NCBI GenBank assembly: GCA_007126465.1
Contig: SLBE01000003.1
Coordinates: 1 to 7,571, forward strand
Source: Syntrophomonadaceae bacterium
GTDB taxonomy: Bacteria; Bacillota; Dethiobacteria; DTU022
DNA: 7,571 nt
Direction of reading: 5' to 3'
Shown here: positions 1-5,341 of the stretch, in pieces
Position numbering within the stretch: the stretch's first letter is position 1
Layout: every line of letters starts with the position of its first letter
Program-made: the position numbers and the translations under genes
Notes under the pieces: generated by a model
The model's input: only the letters and a program-made list of their open reading frames with translations
What the model was told of the DNA's origin: nothing
Databases searched by the model: none

Positions 1-606
1 GAAAATTTGGAAACGGCCACCCTGGCCCTGGGCTGATTCTGGGGCCCTGATGCCCGGTTCGGGCAAATGAAAGGAATTTATCGCACCAGGGTTGGATATA
101 CCGGGGGCAGCCTTGAAAATCCCACGTACCATAACCTTGGCGAACATACCGAGGCGTTCCAGGTTGACTATGACCCAGGCCAGATTTCATATGAAGATAT
201 CCTGGAAATATTCTGGGACAGCCACAACCCCACGGGCAGGGCACTGTTAAGGCAGTACATGCCGGCTGTCTTTACCCACAACCAGGACCAGCTGGATGCA
301 GCTCTAAAGAGCAAAGCCGCGTTTGAGAAAAAATTGAACAGTGAGATTAACACGCCGGTTGTAATGCTTGATGTTTTCTATCTTGCCGAGGATTACCATC
401 AAAAATATTACCTGCAGAATAACCGGGAACTGCTTGCCGAGATGGAAGCTTACTATCCTGAACTTGATGATTTTATTAACTCTACCGCTGTTGCCCGCTT
501 AAATGGTATTGTCGGCGGTTATGCCAATGATTTGCTAATAAAAGAGGAGCTTGACAGCTACGGCCTGTCCGAACAGGGTCTGTCAATTCTCCAGCGCTAC
601 CGTTAA
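1..606 (+). CDS. msrA: Peptide-methionine (S)-S-oxide reductase MsrA, probable selenoprotein (5' end outside window)
   Basis: MsrA reduces methionine-S-sulfoxide, free or in proteins, and repairs oxidative damage in the cytosol. Frame 1 runs from base 1 to the TAA at 604-606 with one interruption, TGA at 34-36. That codon sits where the catalytic Cys belongs: the flanking residues read TLALG-(TGA)-FWGPDARFG, then RTRVGYTGG from residue 28, matching the family GCFWG signature and what follows it. Other catalytic residues are present, numbered from base 1: Tyr43, Glu51 (in GEHTEAF), and Asp131 and Tyr136 in the AEDYHQKYY block. The C-terminal tail (INSTAVARLNG and beyond) resembles extended MsrA forms. 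No Cys is encoded after the TGA, so there is no resolving thiol. The start is either upstream of the window or the TTG at base 7. The ATG at 67 would delete the active site and is not the real start. Family assignment is very secure; selenocysteine rather than a nonsense mutation is inference, strongly supported by codon position. Confidence 0.93.
34..36 (+). other. In-frame TGA read as selenocysteine (catalytic residue of MsrA)
   Basis: This TGA occupies exactly the catalytic cysteine codon of the MsrA GCFWG motif, with Gly before and Phe-Trp-Gly after. The frame is intact and conserved on both sides, and a hairpin follows at a suitable distance. A random nonsense mutation would be unlikely to hit this one codon and leave the rest undamaged. 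A genome-wide code change is unlikely, because the other genes in the window use TGG for Trp and contain no in-frame TGA. Confidence 0.85.
52..64 (+). promoter_or_regulatory. Candidate bacterial SECIS hairpin in msrA
   Basis: Bases 52-56 (gcccg) pair perfectly with 60-64 (cgggc), leaving a three-base loop, GUU, at 57-59. T51 and A65 can add a sixth pair. The loop begins 20 bases after the TGA and its first base is G. As I recall the bacterial SECIS consensus, it needs a short stem, a small apical loop with a G in the first two positions, and roughly 16-37 bases between UGA and loop; this hairpin fits. Bases 37-40 can also pair with 73-76 as a possible lower stem. The element would recruit SelB with Sec-tRNA. 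Recognition by SelB is inferred. Confidence 0.65.
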
Positions 607-607
607 C

Positions 608-616
608 GGAAGGGGG
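608..616 (+). promoter_or_regulatory. Ribosome binding site fixing the TTG start at 626
   Basis: The purine run ggaaggggg directly follows the msrA stop codon and lies 9 bases before TTG 626. It argues for that start over the ATG at 551, which would place 25 unsupported residues inside the msrA reading region. Confidence 0.7.
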
Positions 617-625
617 TTAACCAGC

Positions 626-838
626 TTGGAAATATATGTTTTATTATTGATTGTAGCCCTATTTATACTTAACCTTGGTTTAATTGCCTGGGCGGTGACA
701 GACTTGCTGCAGCGGGAAAGAGTAAAATACCTGCCCAAGGTCGTCTGGCTTGGTATTGTAGCCCTGATTTTTTTCGGTGGTGCATTATACCTCCTGGTCG
801 GGCGAGATAAAAGCAGCGAACTGGTTCAGGCAAAATAG
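626..838 (+). CDS. Small membrane protein of the PLDc_N (phospholipase D nuclease N-terminal / YxlE-like) family
   Basis: The 70-residue product starts at TTG 626, chosen from the Shine-Dalgarno at 608-616. It has two hydrophobic helices, about residues 3-25 and 43-62. They are joined by a charged linker (DLLQRERVKYLPK), and the second helix ends in the signature YLLVGRDK. This pattern of helix, D-x-x-x-R linker, helix and YLLvGR is typical of the PLDc_N domain. That domain occurs at the N terminus of cardiolipin synthases and as stand-alone proteins such as Bacillus YxlE, an accessory of an ECF-sigma operon. Here it stands alone with no catalytic HKD region, so it is not an enzyme. It begins 19 bases after msrA and may be cotranscribed with it. 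Precise function unknown; a role at the membrane, as an anti-sigma partner or ABC-transporter accessory, is only an analogy. Confidence 0.75.
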   Translation: MEIYVLLLIVALFILNLGLIAWAVTDLLQRERVKYLPKVVWLGIVALIFFGGALYLLVGRDKSSELVQAK

Positions 839-851
839 TTTCAACTGGACC

Positions 852-867
852 GGCCGCGATTGCGGCC
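852..867 (+). terminator. Compact GC hairpin after the PLDc_N gene, possible weak terminator
   Basis: Bases 852-857 (ggccgc) and 862-867 (gcggcc) are perfect complements around a four-base loop (gatt), starting 13 bases after the stop codon. No U-run follows, so it is not a canonical intrinsic terminator. It could stabilise the mRNA 3' end or act with Rho. Confidence 0.3.
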
Positions 868-915
868 CGGCCTGCTTAAGAAAACTGGCGCGAGCATAAA
901 GTACAGTCATGAAAA

Positions 916-970
916 TACCGTTTTAGCAAAGCCTGAAGCGATCAGAGAGCGAAGGCTTTCTATAACGGTA
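916..970 (+). other. Long imperfect hairpin in the leader of the amidohydrolase gene, unassigned
   Basis: A nested inverted repeat folds this non-coding stretch into one arm. The outer stem is 916-922 (taccgtt) with 964-970 (aacggta), 7 pairs. After a T-T mismatch, 924-926 pairs with 960-962. After a bulged C927, 928-934 (aaagcct) pairs with 953-959 (aggcttt), 7 pairs. The apical region 935-952 can form two more pairs (938-939 with 949-950). About 17 pairs over 55 bases is more than expected by chance. It ends about 100 bases before the ATG at 1072. I do not recognise it as a known riboswitch, and no U-run follows on the plus strand. It could be a cis-regulatory leader, a processed RNA or a dispersed repeat. 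Confidence 0.45.
931..945 (+). repeat. Imperfect direct repeat, copy 1 (copy 2 at 1021-1034)
   Basis: Bases 931-945 read gcctgaagcgatcag and 1021-1034 read gcctaaacgatcag: the same word with one substitution and one deletion, 90 bases apart. Copy 1 lies in the apical half of the long hairpin; copy 2 is 38 bases before the amidohydrolase start. This could be a paired protein-binding site or chance. Confidence 0.3.
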
Positions 971-1020
971 GAAAAAAAGCAACCCAGGCGTAAGGTCGAA
1001 GCTAAATCGGGGCAGCTCCA

Positions 1021-1034
1021 GCCTAAACGATCAG
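1021..1034 (+). repeat. Imperfect direct repeat, copy 2 (copy 1 at 931-945)
   Basis: This is the partner of the copy inside the long hairpin, sharing the cgatcag end and the gcct beginning. It lies in otherwise unassigned leader sequence before the amidohydrolase. Confidence 0.3.
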
Positions 1035-1071
1035 CGACAAAATATATTCAGGTAAGGTAACGAACTCACTT

Positions 1072-2295
1072 ATGAACCAGGTCGTCACTTTAAAACCCGA
1101 TACAAGAAATTACATCTGGGCGCCATCTGCCCTGGTTGGCAAAGAATTAAAGCTGGAAAAAGATATTTTGCTTGGTATCAGCGGCGGCCGGATAGAATCG
1201 TTTCGTTCTGTGAGAAAGGATGACCTGCCCATAGAAATAACAGGCCATCCTTATTTTTATGCCCTGGATGAAGGGTTAACCCTGCTGCCGTCTTTAATAG
1301 ATGCCCATGTTCACCTGGCCCTTGACGGAATTGACTTTAACCGGGCCCGTGAGCAGTGGAATGACCAGGGTGCCTGGCAGGCCAGGGTCGAAGGTGATAT
1401 AGAAAAGACGCTCTGCTCGGGAGTAGCTGCGGTTCGTGATGGTGGGGATGTGCGAGGATTAAACCTCCAGGTAAAAAAACAGGTTCAAAAGGGAAGATAT
1501 AAAAGGTTAAAAATTGCTGCAACCGGCCAGGCTCTCCGGGTCAAAGGCGGTTACGGGTCATTCCTGGGTGTTGATTTCGACAGCGCTGATTCTGTTCCCG
1601 GGCTGGTTGAGATGATAGCGGCATCCGGAGCAGACCAGCTTAAAGTAGTTGTTTCAGGGGTTGTAAGCTTTTACCACTATGGCATGGTTAAGGGGCTGAT
1701 CATGCCGGCAGAAGAACTTTGCTATATCGTAAAAGAGGCGCAGAGCCATGGGCTTAAAGTTATGGCTCATGCCAGTTCGGCAGGGGCCATCGAGCGAGCG
1801 GCCCGGGCCGGGGTAGACTCGATTGAGCACGGCTATTTCGTTCGCCCCGAAACTTTGCAGCTAATGGCCGAAAAGAAAATTGCCTGGATGCCAACGATTA
1901 TCCCCGTCGCTGCTCAAAACAGGTCTCCATTTCGAGAGCTGTGGACCCCGGAAGAAATTGATATAATCACCAGGACTTATGAGGAACATATTAAAAAGCT
2001 TAAGTCGGCCCTTGATTTCGGTGTGCCGCTGGGAGTGGGCACCGATGCCGGGGCAGCGGGAGTCAGGCACGGAACCGCCCTGCTTGAAGAGTTGCTTCTT
2101 TATGCCCGCGGTGAATTAAGCCCCAGGGAAATTTTACAGGCAGCCACTGTAACAAATGCCAGAATTATTGGTTTGGAAAAAGATTTTGGAGCCCTGCTAC
2201 CCGGTTTAAAAGCATCGTTTATTGCTGTAAAGGGTAAACCCCTTGATAATGTTAACGCTCTCAAAACGCTCCACACACACTTCATTTCTGAATAG
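1072..2295 (+). CDS. Metal-dependent amidohydrolase, imidazolonepropionase-like / prolidase-like group
   Basis: This 407-residue enzyme belongs to the amidohydrolase superfamily and probably hydrolyses a C-N bond (amide, cyclic amide or dipeptide) in the cytosol. An N-terminal beta-sandwich (about 15-70) precedes the TIM barrel. All metal ligands of a binuclear site are visible: His79 and His81 (DAHVHL), Lys191 as candidate carbamylated bridging lysine (LKVVVSG), His233 (VMAHAS), His253 (SIEHGY) and Asp325 (GVGTDAG). The C-terminal block ILQAATVTNARIIGLEKDFGALLPGLKASFIAV is the usual return to the beta-sandwich. No signal peptide or membrane segment is seen. The ATG at 1072 is the only plausible start near the fold boundary; the nearest Shine-Dalgarno-like run, aggtaagg (1050-1056), is about 15 bases away, farther than usual. 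The substrate cannot be assigned. Related proteins act on imidazolone compounds or Xaa-Pro dipeptides, so hutI should not be assumed; no other hut genes are in the window. Confidence 0.9.
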   Translation: MNQVVTLKPDTRNYIWAPSALVGKELKLEKDILLGISGGRIESFRSVRKDDLPIEITGHPYFYALDEGLTLLPSLIDAHVHLALDGIDFNRAREQWNDQGAWQARVEGDIEKTLCSGVAAVRDGGDVRGLNLQVKKQVQKGRYKRLKIAATGQALRVKGGYGSFLGVDFDSADSVPGLVEMIAASGADQLKVVVSGVVSFYHYGMVKGLIMPAEELCYIVKEAQSHGLKVMAHASSAGAIERAARAGVDSIEHGYFVRPETLQLMAEKKIAWMPTIIPVAAQNRSPFRELWTPEEIDIITRTYEEHIKKLKSALDFGVPLGVGTDAGAAGVRHGTALLEELLLYARGELSPREILQAATVTNARIIGLEKDFGALLPGLKASFIAVKGKPLDNVNALKTLHTHFISE

Positions 2296-2354
2296 CATAC
2301 ATTTCATTTTCGCGTAATAAAATAGCTAATGAAGCCTCTTATTTTCCTGATTGG

Positions 2355-3308
2355 CTAATTGCTGTCCGGCACTTCCTGTTTTATAATGGCAGCGTCTTCC
2401 GGTTCCTGGAATTCCTGCGGCGCGGGCGCAAAGCGGTTGGTACCCCATACACCGGCTAATATAATTGCAGTGCCAACTATTTGGTACCAGAAAAAATTGT
2501 CCCCCCGAAAGATAACTCCGCCGGTGATAGCTACAACTGTAACCATGTTGGCGAAAACAGCGGCCTGGGCTGCAGTAACCTTGCTTAAAACAAAGTTATA
2601 CATAAAAAAAGCGGCAACGGAAGAAATAACGCCCAGGTAAAATATGGTCGGCCAGATATAGCTTAATGGTGCCAGGTAGCCTTCAAGGTTGCCAGCAGCG
2701 AAATGCTGCCCGATCGAGATAGAGTTAAACACTATTGCCCCTACAACCATCATGATCCAGGTAATGTGGATAGGCTTGAAATTTACGGAAGCTTTTCGGG
2801 AGGCAATGTTAAAAGAGGCTGCGGCGATTACGGCGCCAAGCAGGGCCGCAGTGCCCAGCGGGTTAACCCCGGCGATAGACTGGCTGTCCATGTAGATGAT
2901 AAAGATTACCCCCAAAACCGAGGCTACGATGAAACCTGCCTGCAGGTGGCTGGGGTACTCCTTCAGGATAAAGGCGGCAAGGATAGCTACCACAATGGGA
3001 ATAATGGCAATCATCATTCCCGAGTAAGATGCACTGGTCAGCAGCACACCGTGAGTTTCAGCAGCAAAATATAAAAATGGCTGAAAAAAGGTAAGCGGAA
3101 GCAGGCTTAAATAGTCCCTCGGAGCCACCTTGATTTTAATTATGCCAACTACTCTTAAAAAAGCCATGGCAGCCAGGGCTGCAGCAAACCTGAGCCCAAG
3201 CAGGTGAAATGGAGCCATCGTATCAAGGGCTCCGCTGGTAAACATGAAAGACATGCCCCAGGTCAGGGCTACACCCACCCCTGCCAGGTACGGTAAGTAT
3301 CTAATCAT
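2355..3308 (-). CDS. DMT-superfamily transporter with two EamA domains
   Basis: This 317-residue inner-membrane protein has about ten hydrophobic helices arranged as two EamA repeats, roughly residues 8-140 and 155-290. The first opens with the typical GVALTWGMSFMFTS pattern, followed by a conserved arginine helix (LLGLRFAAALAAM). The end of repeat one (IPIVVAILAAFILKE) and the equivalent in repeat two are characteristic of drug/metabolite exporters such as RhaT/YdcZ relatives. The C-terminal 30 residues are hydrophilic and Pro/Glu-rich. The ATG (complement of 3306-3308) has a GAAGG Shine-Dalgarno at 3316-3320, 7 bases upstream. It converges on the amidohydrolase with a 59-base gap in which no convincing terminator is seen, and diverges from the SLC13 genes. 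Substrates of EamA proteins (amino acids, metabolites, drugs) are not predictable here. Confidence 0.9.
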   Translation of the reverse strand: MIRYLPYLAGVGVALTWGMSFMFTSGALDTMAPFHLLGLRFAAALAAMAFLRVVGIIKIKVAPRDYLSLLPLTFFQPFLYFAAETHGVLLTSASYSGMMIAIIPIVVAILAAFILKEYPSHLQAGFIVASVLGVIFIIYMDSQSIAGVNPLGTAALLGAVIAAASFNIASRKASVNFKPIHITWIMMVVGAIVFNSISIGQHFAAGNLEGYLAPLSYIWPTIFYLGVISSVAAFFMYNFVLSKVTAAQAAVFANMVTVVAITGGVIFRGDNFFWYQIVGTAIILAGVWGTNRFAPAPQEFQEPEDAAIIKQEVPDSN

Positions 3309-3339
3309 AAAAAAACCTTCTTTTTATAGACTAACCATT

Positions 3340-3367
3340 ACTATACAACATAAATTCAGGTTGGAAA
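3340..3367 (-). promoter_or_regulatory. Candidate sigma-70-type promoter for the EamA transporter
   Basis: On the minus strand, TTTCCA (complement of 3362-3367) and TATAGT (complement of 3340-3345) are separated by 16 bases. They match four and five of six consensus positions. The -10 lies about 30 bases before the start codon, leaving a short leader with the ribosome site. Confidence 0.4.
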
Positions 3368-3387
3368 AGAGGAAAAAATATTTTTCA

Positions 3388-3402
3388 TCCGGTGGTCCGG
3401 AC
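3388..3402. promoter_or_regulatory. Palindrome between divergent promoters, possible operator
   Basis: Bases 3388-3392 (tccgg) and 3397-3401 (ccgga) form a 5-base inverted repeat around tggt. Overlapping it, 3395-3402 (gtccggac) is a perfect 8-base palindrome. It lies between the two divergent candidate promoters, immediately upstream of the plus-strand -35 box, where a regulator of either gene could bind. No regulator is encoded in the window. Confidence 0.3.
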
Positions 3403-3404
3403 TA

Positions 3405-3432
3405 TTGCTTATTGCCCTCTGTTTAGGATAAT
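3405..3432 (+). promoter_or_regulatory. Candidate sigma-70-type promoter for the SLC13 transporter genes
   Basis: TTGCTT (3405-3410) and GATAAT (3427-3432) are separated by 16 bases. The first shares four of six bases with the -35 consensus and the second five of six with the -10. Transcription would begin near 3438-3440, giving a leader of about 30 bases before GTG 3470. Confidence 0.45.
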
Positions 3433-3461
3433 ATATTTCTAACTTTAATTCCATCAGAGGG
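3415..3461. repeat. Seven-base inverted repeat spanning the -10 box and ending in the ribosome site
   Basis: Bases 3415-3421 (ccctctg) are the exact complement of 3455-3461 (cagaggg), which contains the Shine-Dalgarno of the first SLC13 gene. If transcription begins at the predicted promoter, the left arm is not in the mRNA, which points to a DNA-level site or chance. A transcript from farther upstream could hide the ribosome site. Confidence 0.3.
3456..3461 (+). promoter_or_regulatory. Ribosome binding site favouring GTG 3470 over GTG 3461
   Basis: The run agaggg ends at 3461, so it abuts or overlaps the first GTG (3461) but lies 8 bases before the second GTG (3470). Only the second is correctly spaced. 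Starting there also aligns the protein residue for residue with its downstream paralogue. Confidence 0.75.
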
Positions 3462-3469
3462 TGCTGATA

Positions 3470-5248
3470 GTGCTGTTTGAACAATACCTTGTCTTTGCAG
3501 TGCTGCTGATAGTCTTGCTGCTCTTTGCCTGGGGCCGCTGGCGCTATGACCTGGTGTCCATGGTTGCTTTGCTTTTTCTAACCCTTACTGGAATTATTCC
3601 CACAGAAGATACATTTACCGGGTTCAGCCACCCGGCTGTGATCACCGTAGCCGCAGTTCTGGTTTTAAGCAGGGCCTTGATGAATGCCGGTATCGTTGAT
3701 TCGATAGTCAGGATAATGGCACGGATCAATCAGCACCTGTTGGTTCAACTGGCAACCCTGGTCACTGCAGTTACGATCTGCTCGGCTTTCATGAACAATA
3801 TCGGAGCTCTTGCTCTTTTCCTGCCTGTTGCTATCCGCATGGCCCGCAGGGGGAAACGATCCCCTTCAATATACCTGATGCCCCTTGCTTTCGGTTCCCT
3901 GCTCGGCGGCCTGATGACCCAGATAGGCACCCCGCCAAATATTATTATTTCCCTCTACAGGACCGAATCAGCAGCACAGGTGCCTTTCCGTATGTTTGAT
4001 TTTGCCCCTGTCGGGGCAGGTATAGCCCTTGTGGGGATTATTTTTATCATATTAATTGGCTGGCGCCTTATTCCCTGCCGTAAAGGGCGCCTTTCGCAGG
4101 AGGATTTATTTGAAATTGAAAGTTACCTGACAGAGGTTTATGTTCCCGAAGGCTCGAAGTACGCAGGGAAAAGGCTGATGGATTTAGGCTGTGCCATCGA
4201 CGGAGATATTACCGTGGTCGGCCATGTCCGTAACAAGAAGAAACTGCCCTTCTTTTCTCCGTACCGGGTATTTAATGAGGGAGATAATATAATTATCAAG
4301 GCCAACGCAGAGGATTTAAAAGAGTTCCTTGCGGTTACCGGCCTGGAATTGACGGCATCTAAAAAACTGAGCGCTGAAGATCTAAGCTCCGATGAAATAA
4401 GCATTGTTGAGGTGGTAGTTACAAACAACTCTGCCCTGGAAAGGCAAACTGCCCGCTCCATGAACTTAAGATCGGTTTATGGGATTAACCTGCTTGGCAT
4501 ATCAAGAGAAGGGGCGCAGTTAAAAACCAGGCCGGACCGGGTTCGCTTCAGGGCCGGGGATGTGCTTCTGCTGCAGGGAAGAACTGAAGTGCTGCAGGAA
4601 GTGATGACTTCGATCGGCTGCCTGCCCCTGGTGGAGAGGGGTTTAAAACTGCAGCAGCCGCAAAAGGTTTACTTTAGCCTGGGGGTATTCTTTGCTGCAT
4701 TAGCTGCTGCAGCTACAGGACTCATCCCGATCCAGATCGCATTTATGACAGCTGCAGTGGTTATGATCCTTTCCCGCATTATAACTCTGCGTGAAATCTA
4801 TGACAGTATTGACTGGCCGATCATTGTCCTGCTCGGTGCAATGATTCCGGTCAGTAAAGCCCTGGAAACAACCGGCGGGGCCGCAGCCATCGCCGAGTTC
4901 ATCTATAGCGCTGCCGGTACCTTTACCCCCTGGGTTACACTGACCCTGCTCCTGGTTATTACCATGCTCTTATCCAACGTGGTGAATAATGCAGCCGCTG
5001 CTCTGCTGATGGCTCCGATTGGACTGAGCATTGCGGTTGGCCTCAACGTTTCCGCCGATCCCCTGCTGATGGCAATTGCCGTTGGTGCTTCCTGCGCCTT
5101 TCTAACGCCAATCGGCCATCAGTCGAATACCCTGGTCATGGGCCCCGGTGGCTATCACTTTGGTGACTACTGGCGCATGGGCTTGCCCCTGACTTTGCTG
5201 GTAGCTATTGTGGCCGTGCCGCTGATTATGATCGTTTGGCCCCTGTAA
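3470..5248 (+). CDS. SLC13/DASS-family permease with two internal RCK_C (TrkA-C) domains, paralogue 1
   Basis: This 592-residue membrane transporter probably couples an anion (dicarboxylate, sulfate or similar) to sodium or proton movement. The order is: membrane half one (about 1-205) with helix-turn motif SAFMNNIGALALFLP near 105-119 and GTPPN at 153-157; two cytosolic RCK_C domains (about 221-290, starting EVYVPEGSKYAGKRL, and about 313-385, ending GDVLLLQG and the following helix); membrane half two (about 400-592). The second half carries LSNVVNNAAAALLMAPI near 501-517 and FLTPIGHQSNTLVMGPGGY near 544-562. This architecture matches YfbS-type SLC13 permeases. RCK_C domains usually bind small ligands and may gate transport. 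GTG 3470 is chosen because of the ribosome site at 3456-3461 and exact N-terminal alignment with paralogue 2; a start at GTG 3461 would add three residues. It heads an array of three related genes. Substrate unknown. Confidence 0.92.
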   Translation: MLFEQYLVFAVLLIVLLLFAWGRWRYDLVSMVALLFLTLTGIIPTEDTFTGFSHPAVITVAAVLVLSRALMNAGIVDSIVRIMARINQHLLVQLATLVTAVTICSAFMNNIGALALFLPVAIRMARRGKRSPSIYLMPLAFGSLLGGLMTQIGTPPNIIISLYRTESAAQVPFRMFDFAPVGAGIALVGIIFIILIGWRLIPCRKGRLSQEDLFEIESYLTEVYVPEGSKYAGKRLMDLGCAIDGDITVVGHVRNKKKLPFFSPYRVFNEGDNIIIKANAEDLKEFLAVTGLELTASKKLSAEDLSSDEISIVEVVVTNNSALERQTARSMNLRSVYGINLLGISREGAQLKTRPDRVRFRAGDVLLLQGRTEVLQEVMTSIGCLPLVERGLKLQQPQKVYFSLGVFFAALAAAATGLIPIQIAFMTAAVVMILSRIITLREIYDSIDWPIIVLLGAMIPVSKALETTGGAAAIAEFIYSAAGTFTPWVTLTLLLVITMLLSNVVNNAAAALLMAPIGLSIAVGLNVSADPLLMAIAVGASCAFLTPIGHQSNTLVMGPGGYHFGDYWRMGLPLTLLVAIVAVPLIMIVWPL

Positions 5249-5341
5249 AATGAAGGAACTGCAAATCCCCCTGTTGAATCTATATTTTACACCTTTTAAT
5301 CTGCACAGAGCTTATTAATGCATTACCTTAAGGAGTAATAT

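Noticed and set aside
34..36. Genome-wide reassignment of TGA to Trp or Gly
   Set aside because: Although none of the complete genes here ends in TGA, none contains another in-frame TGA and Trp is encoded by TGG throughout. The sample of five stop codons is too small to mean anything.
67..606. MsrA starting at ATG 67 as a 179-residue protein
   Set aside because: It would lack the catalytic motif, which is encoded in the same frame just upstream around the TGA.
551..625. ATG 551 as start of the PLDc_N protein
   Set aside because: It would overlap msrA by 56 bases and add 25 residues unlike the family. The ribosome site at 608-616 points to TTG 626.
926..934. Resemblance of gcaaagcc to the conserved core of the c-di-GMP-I (GEMM) riboswitch
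   Set aside because: The flanking first hairpin, the second conserved box and the expected stem order are not found, and the bases are better explained as one arm of a simple long hairpin.
860..1060. A 66-codon open frame from TTG 860, Lys/Arg-rich
   Set aside because: It has no ribosome site and no recognisable domain, its start lies in a GC hairpin, and a long hairpin runs through it. I treat the stretch as non-coding leader.
1072..2295. Calling the amidohydrolase imidazolonepropionase (hutI)
   Set aside because: Metal ligands are shared by the wider group, no histidine-degradation genes are nearby, and the sequence fits the generic prolidase-like subgroup equally well or better.
2296..2354. 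Terminator between the convergent amidohydrolase and EamA genes
   Set aside because: Only weak A/T pairings (2303-2308 with 2328-2333, and 2306-2310 with 2319-2323) and a four-pair GC match are possible, none followed by a proper U-run.
5249..5341. Separate promoter for the second permease (TTGAAT near 5274)
   Set aside because: No good -10 box lies at an acceptable distance, so the evidence is too weak to list.
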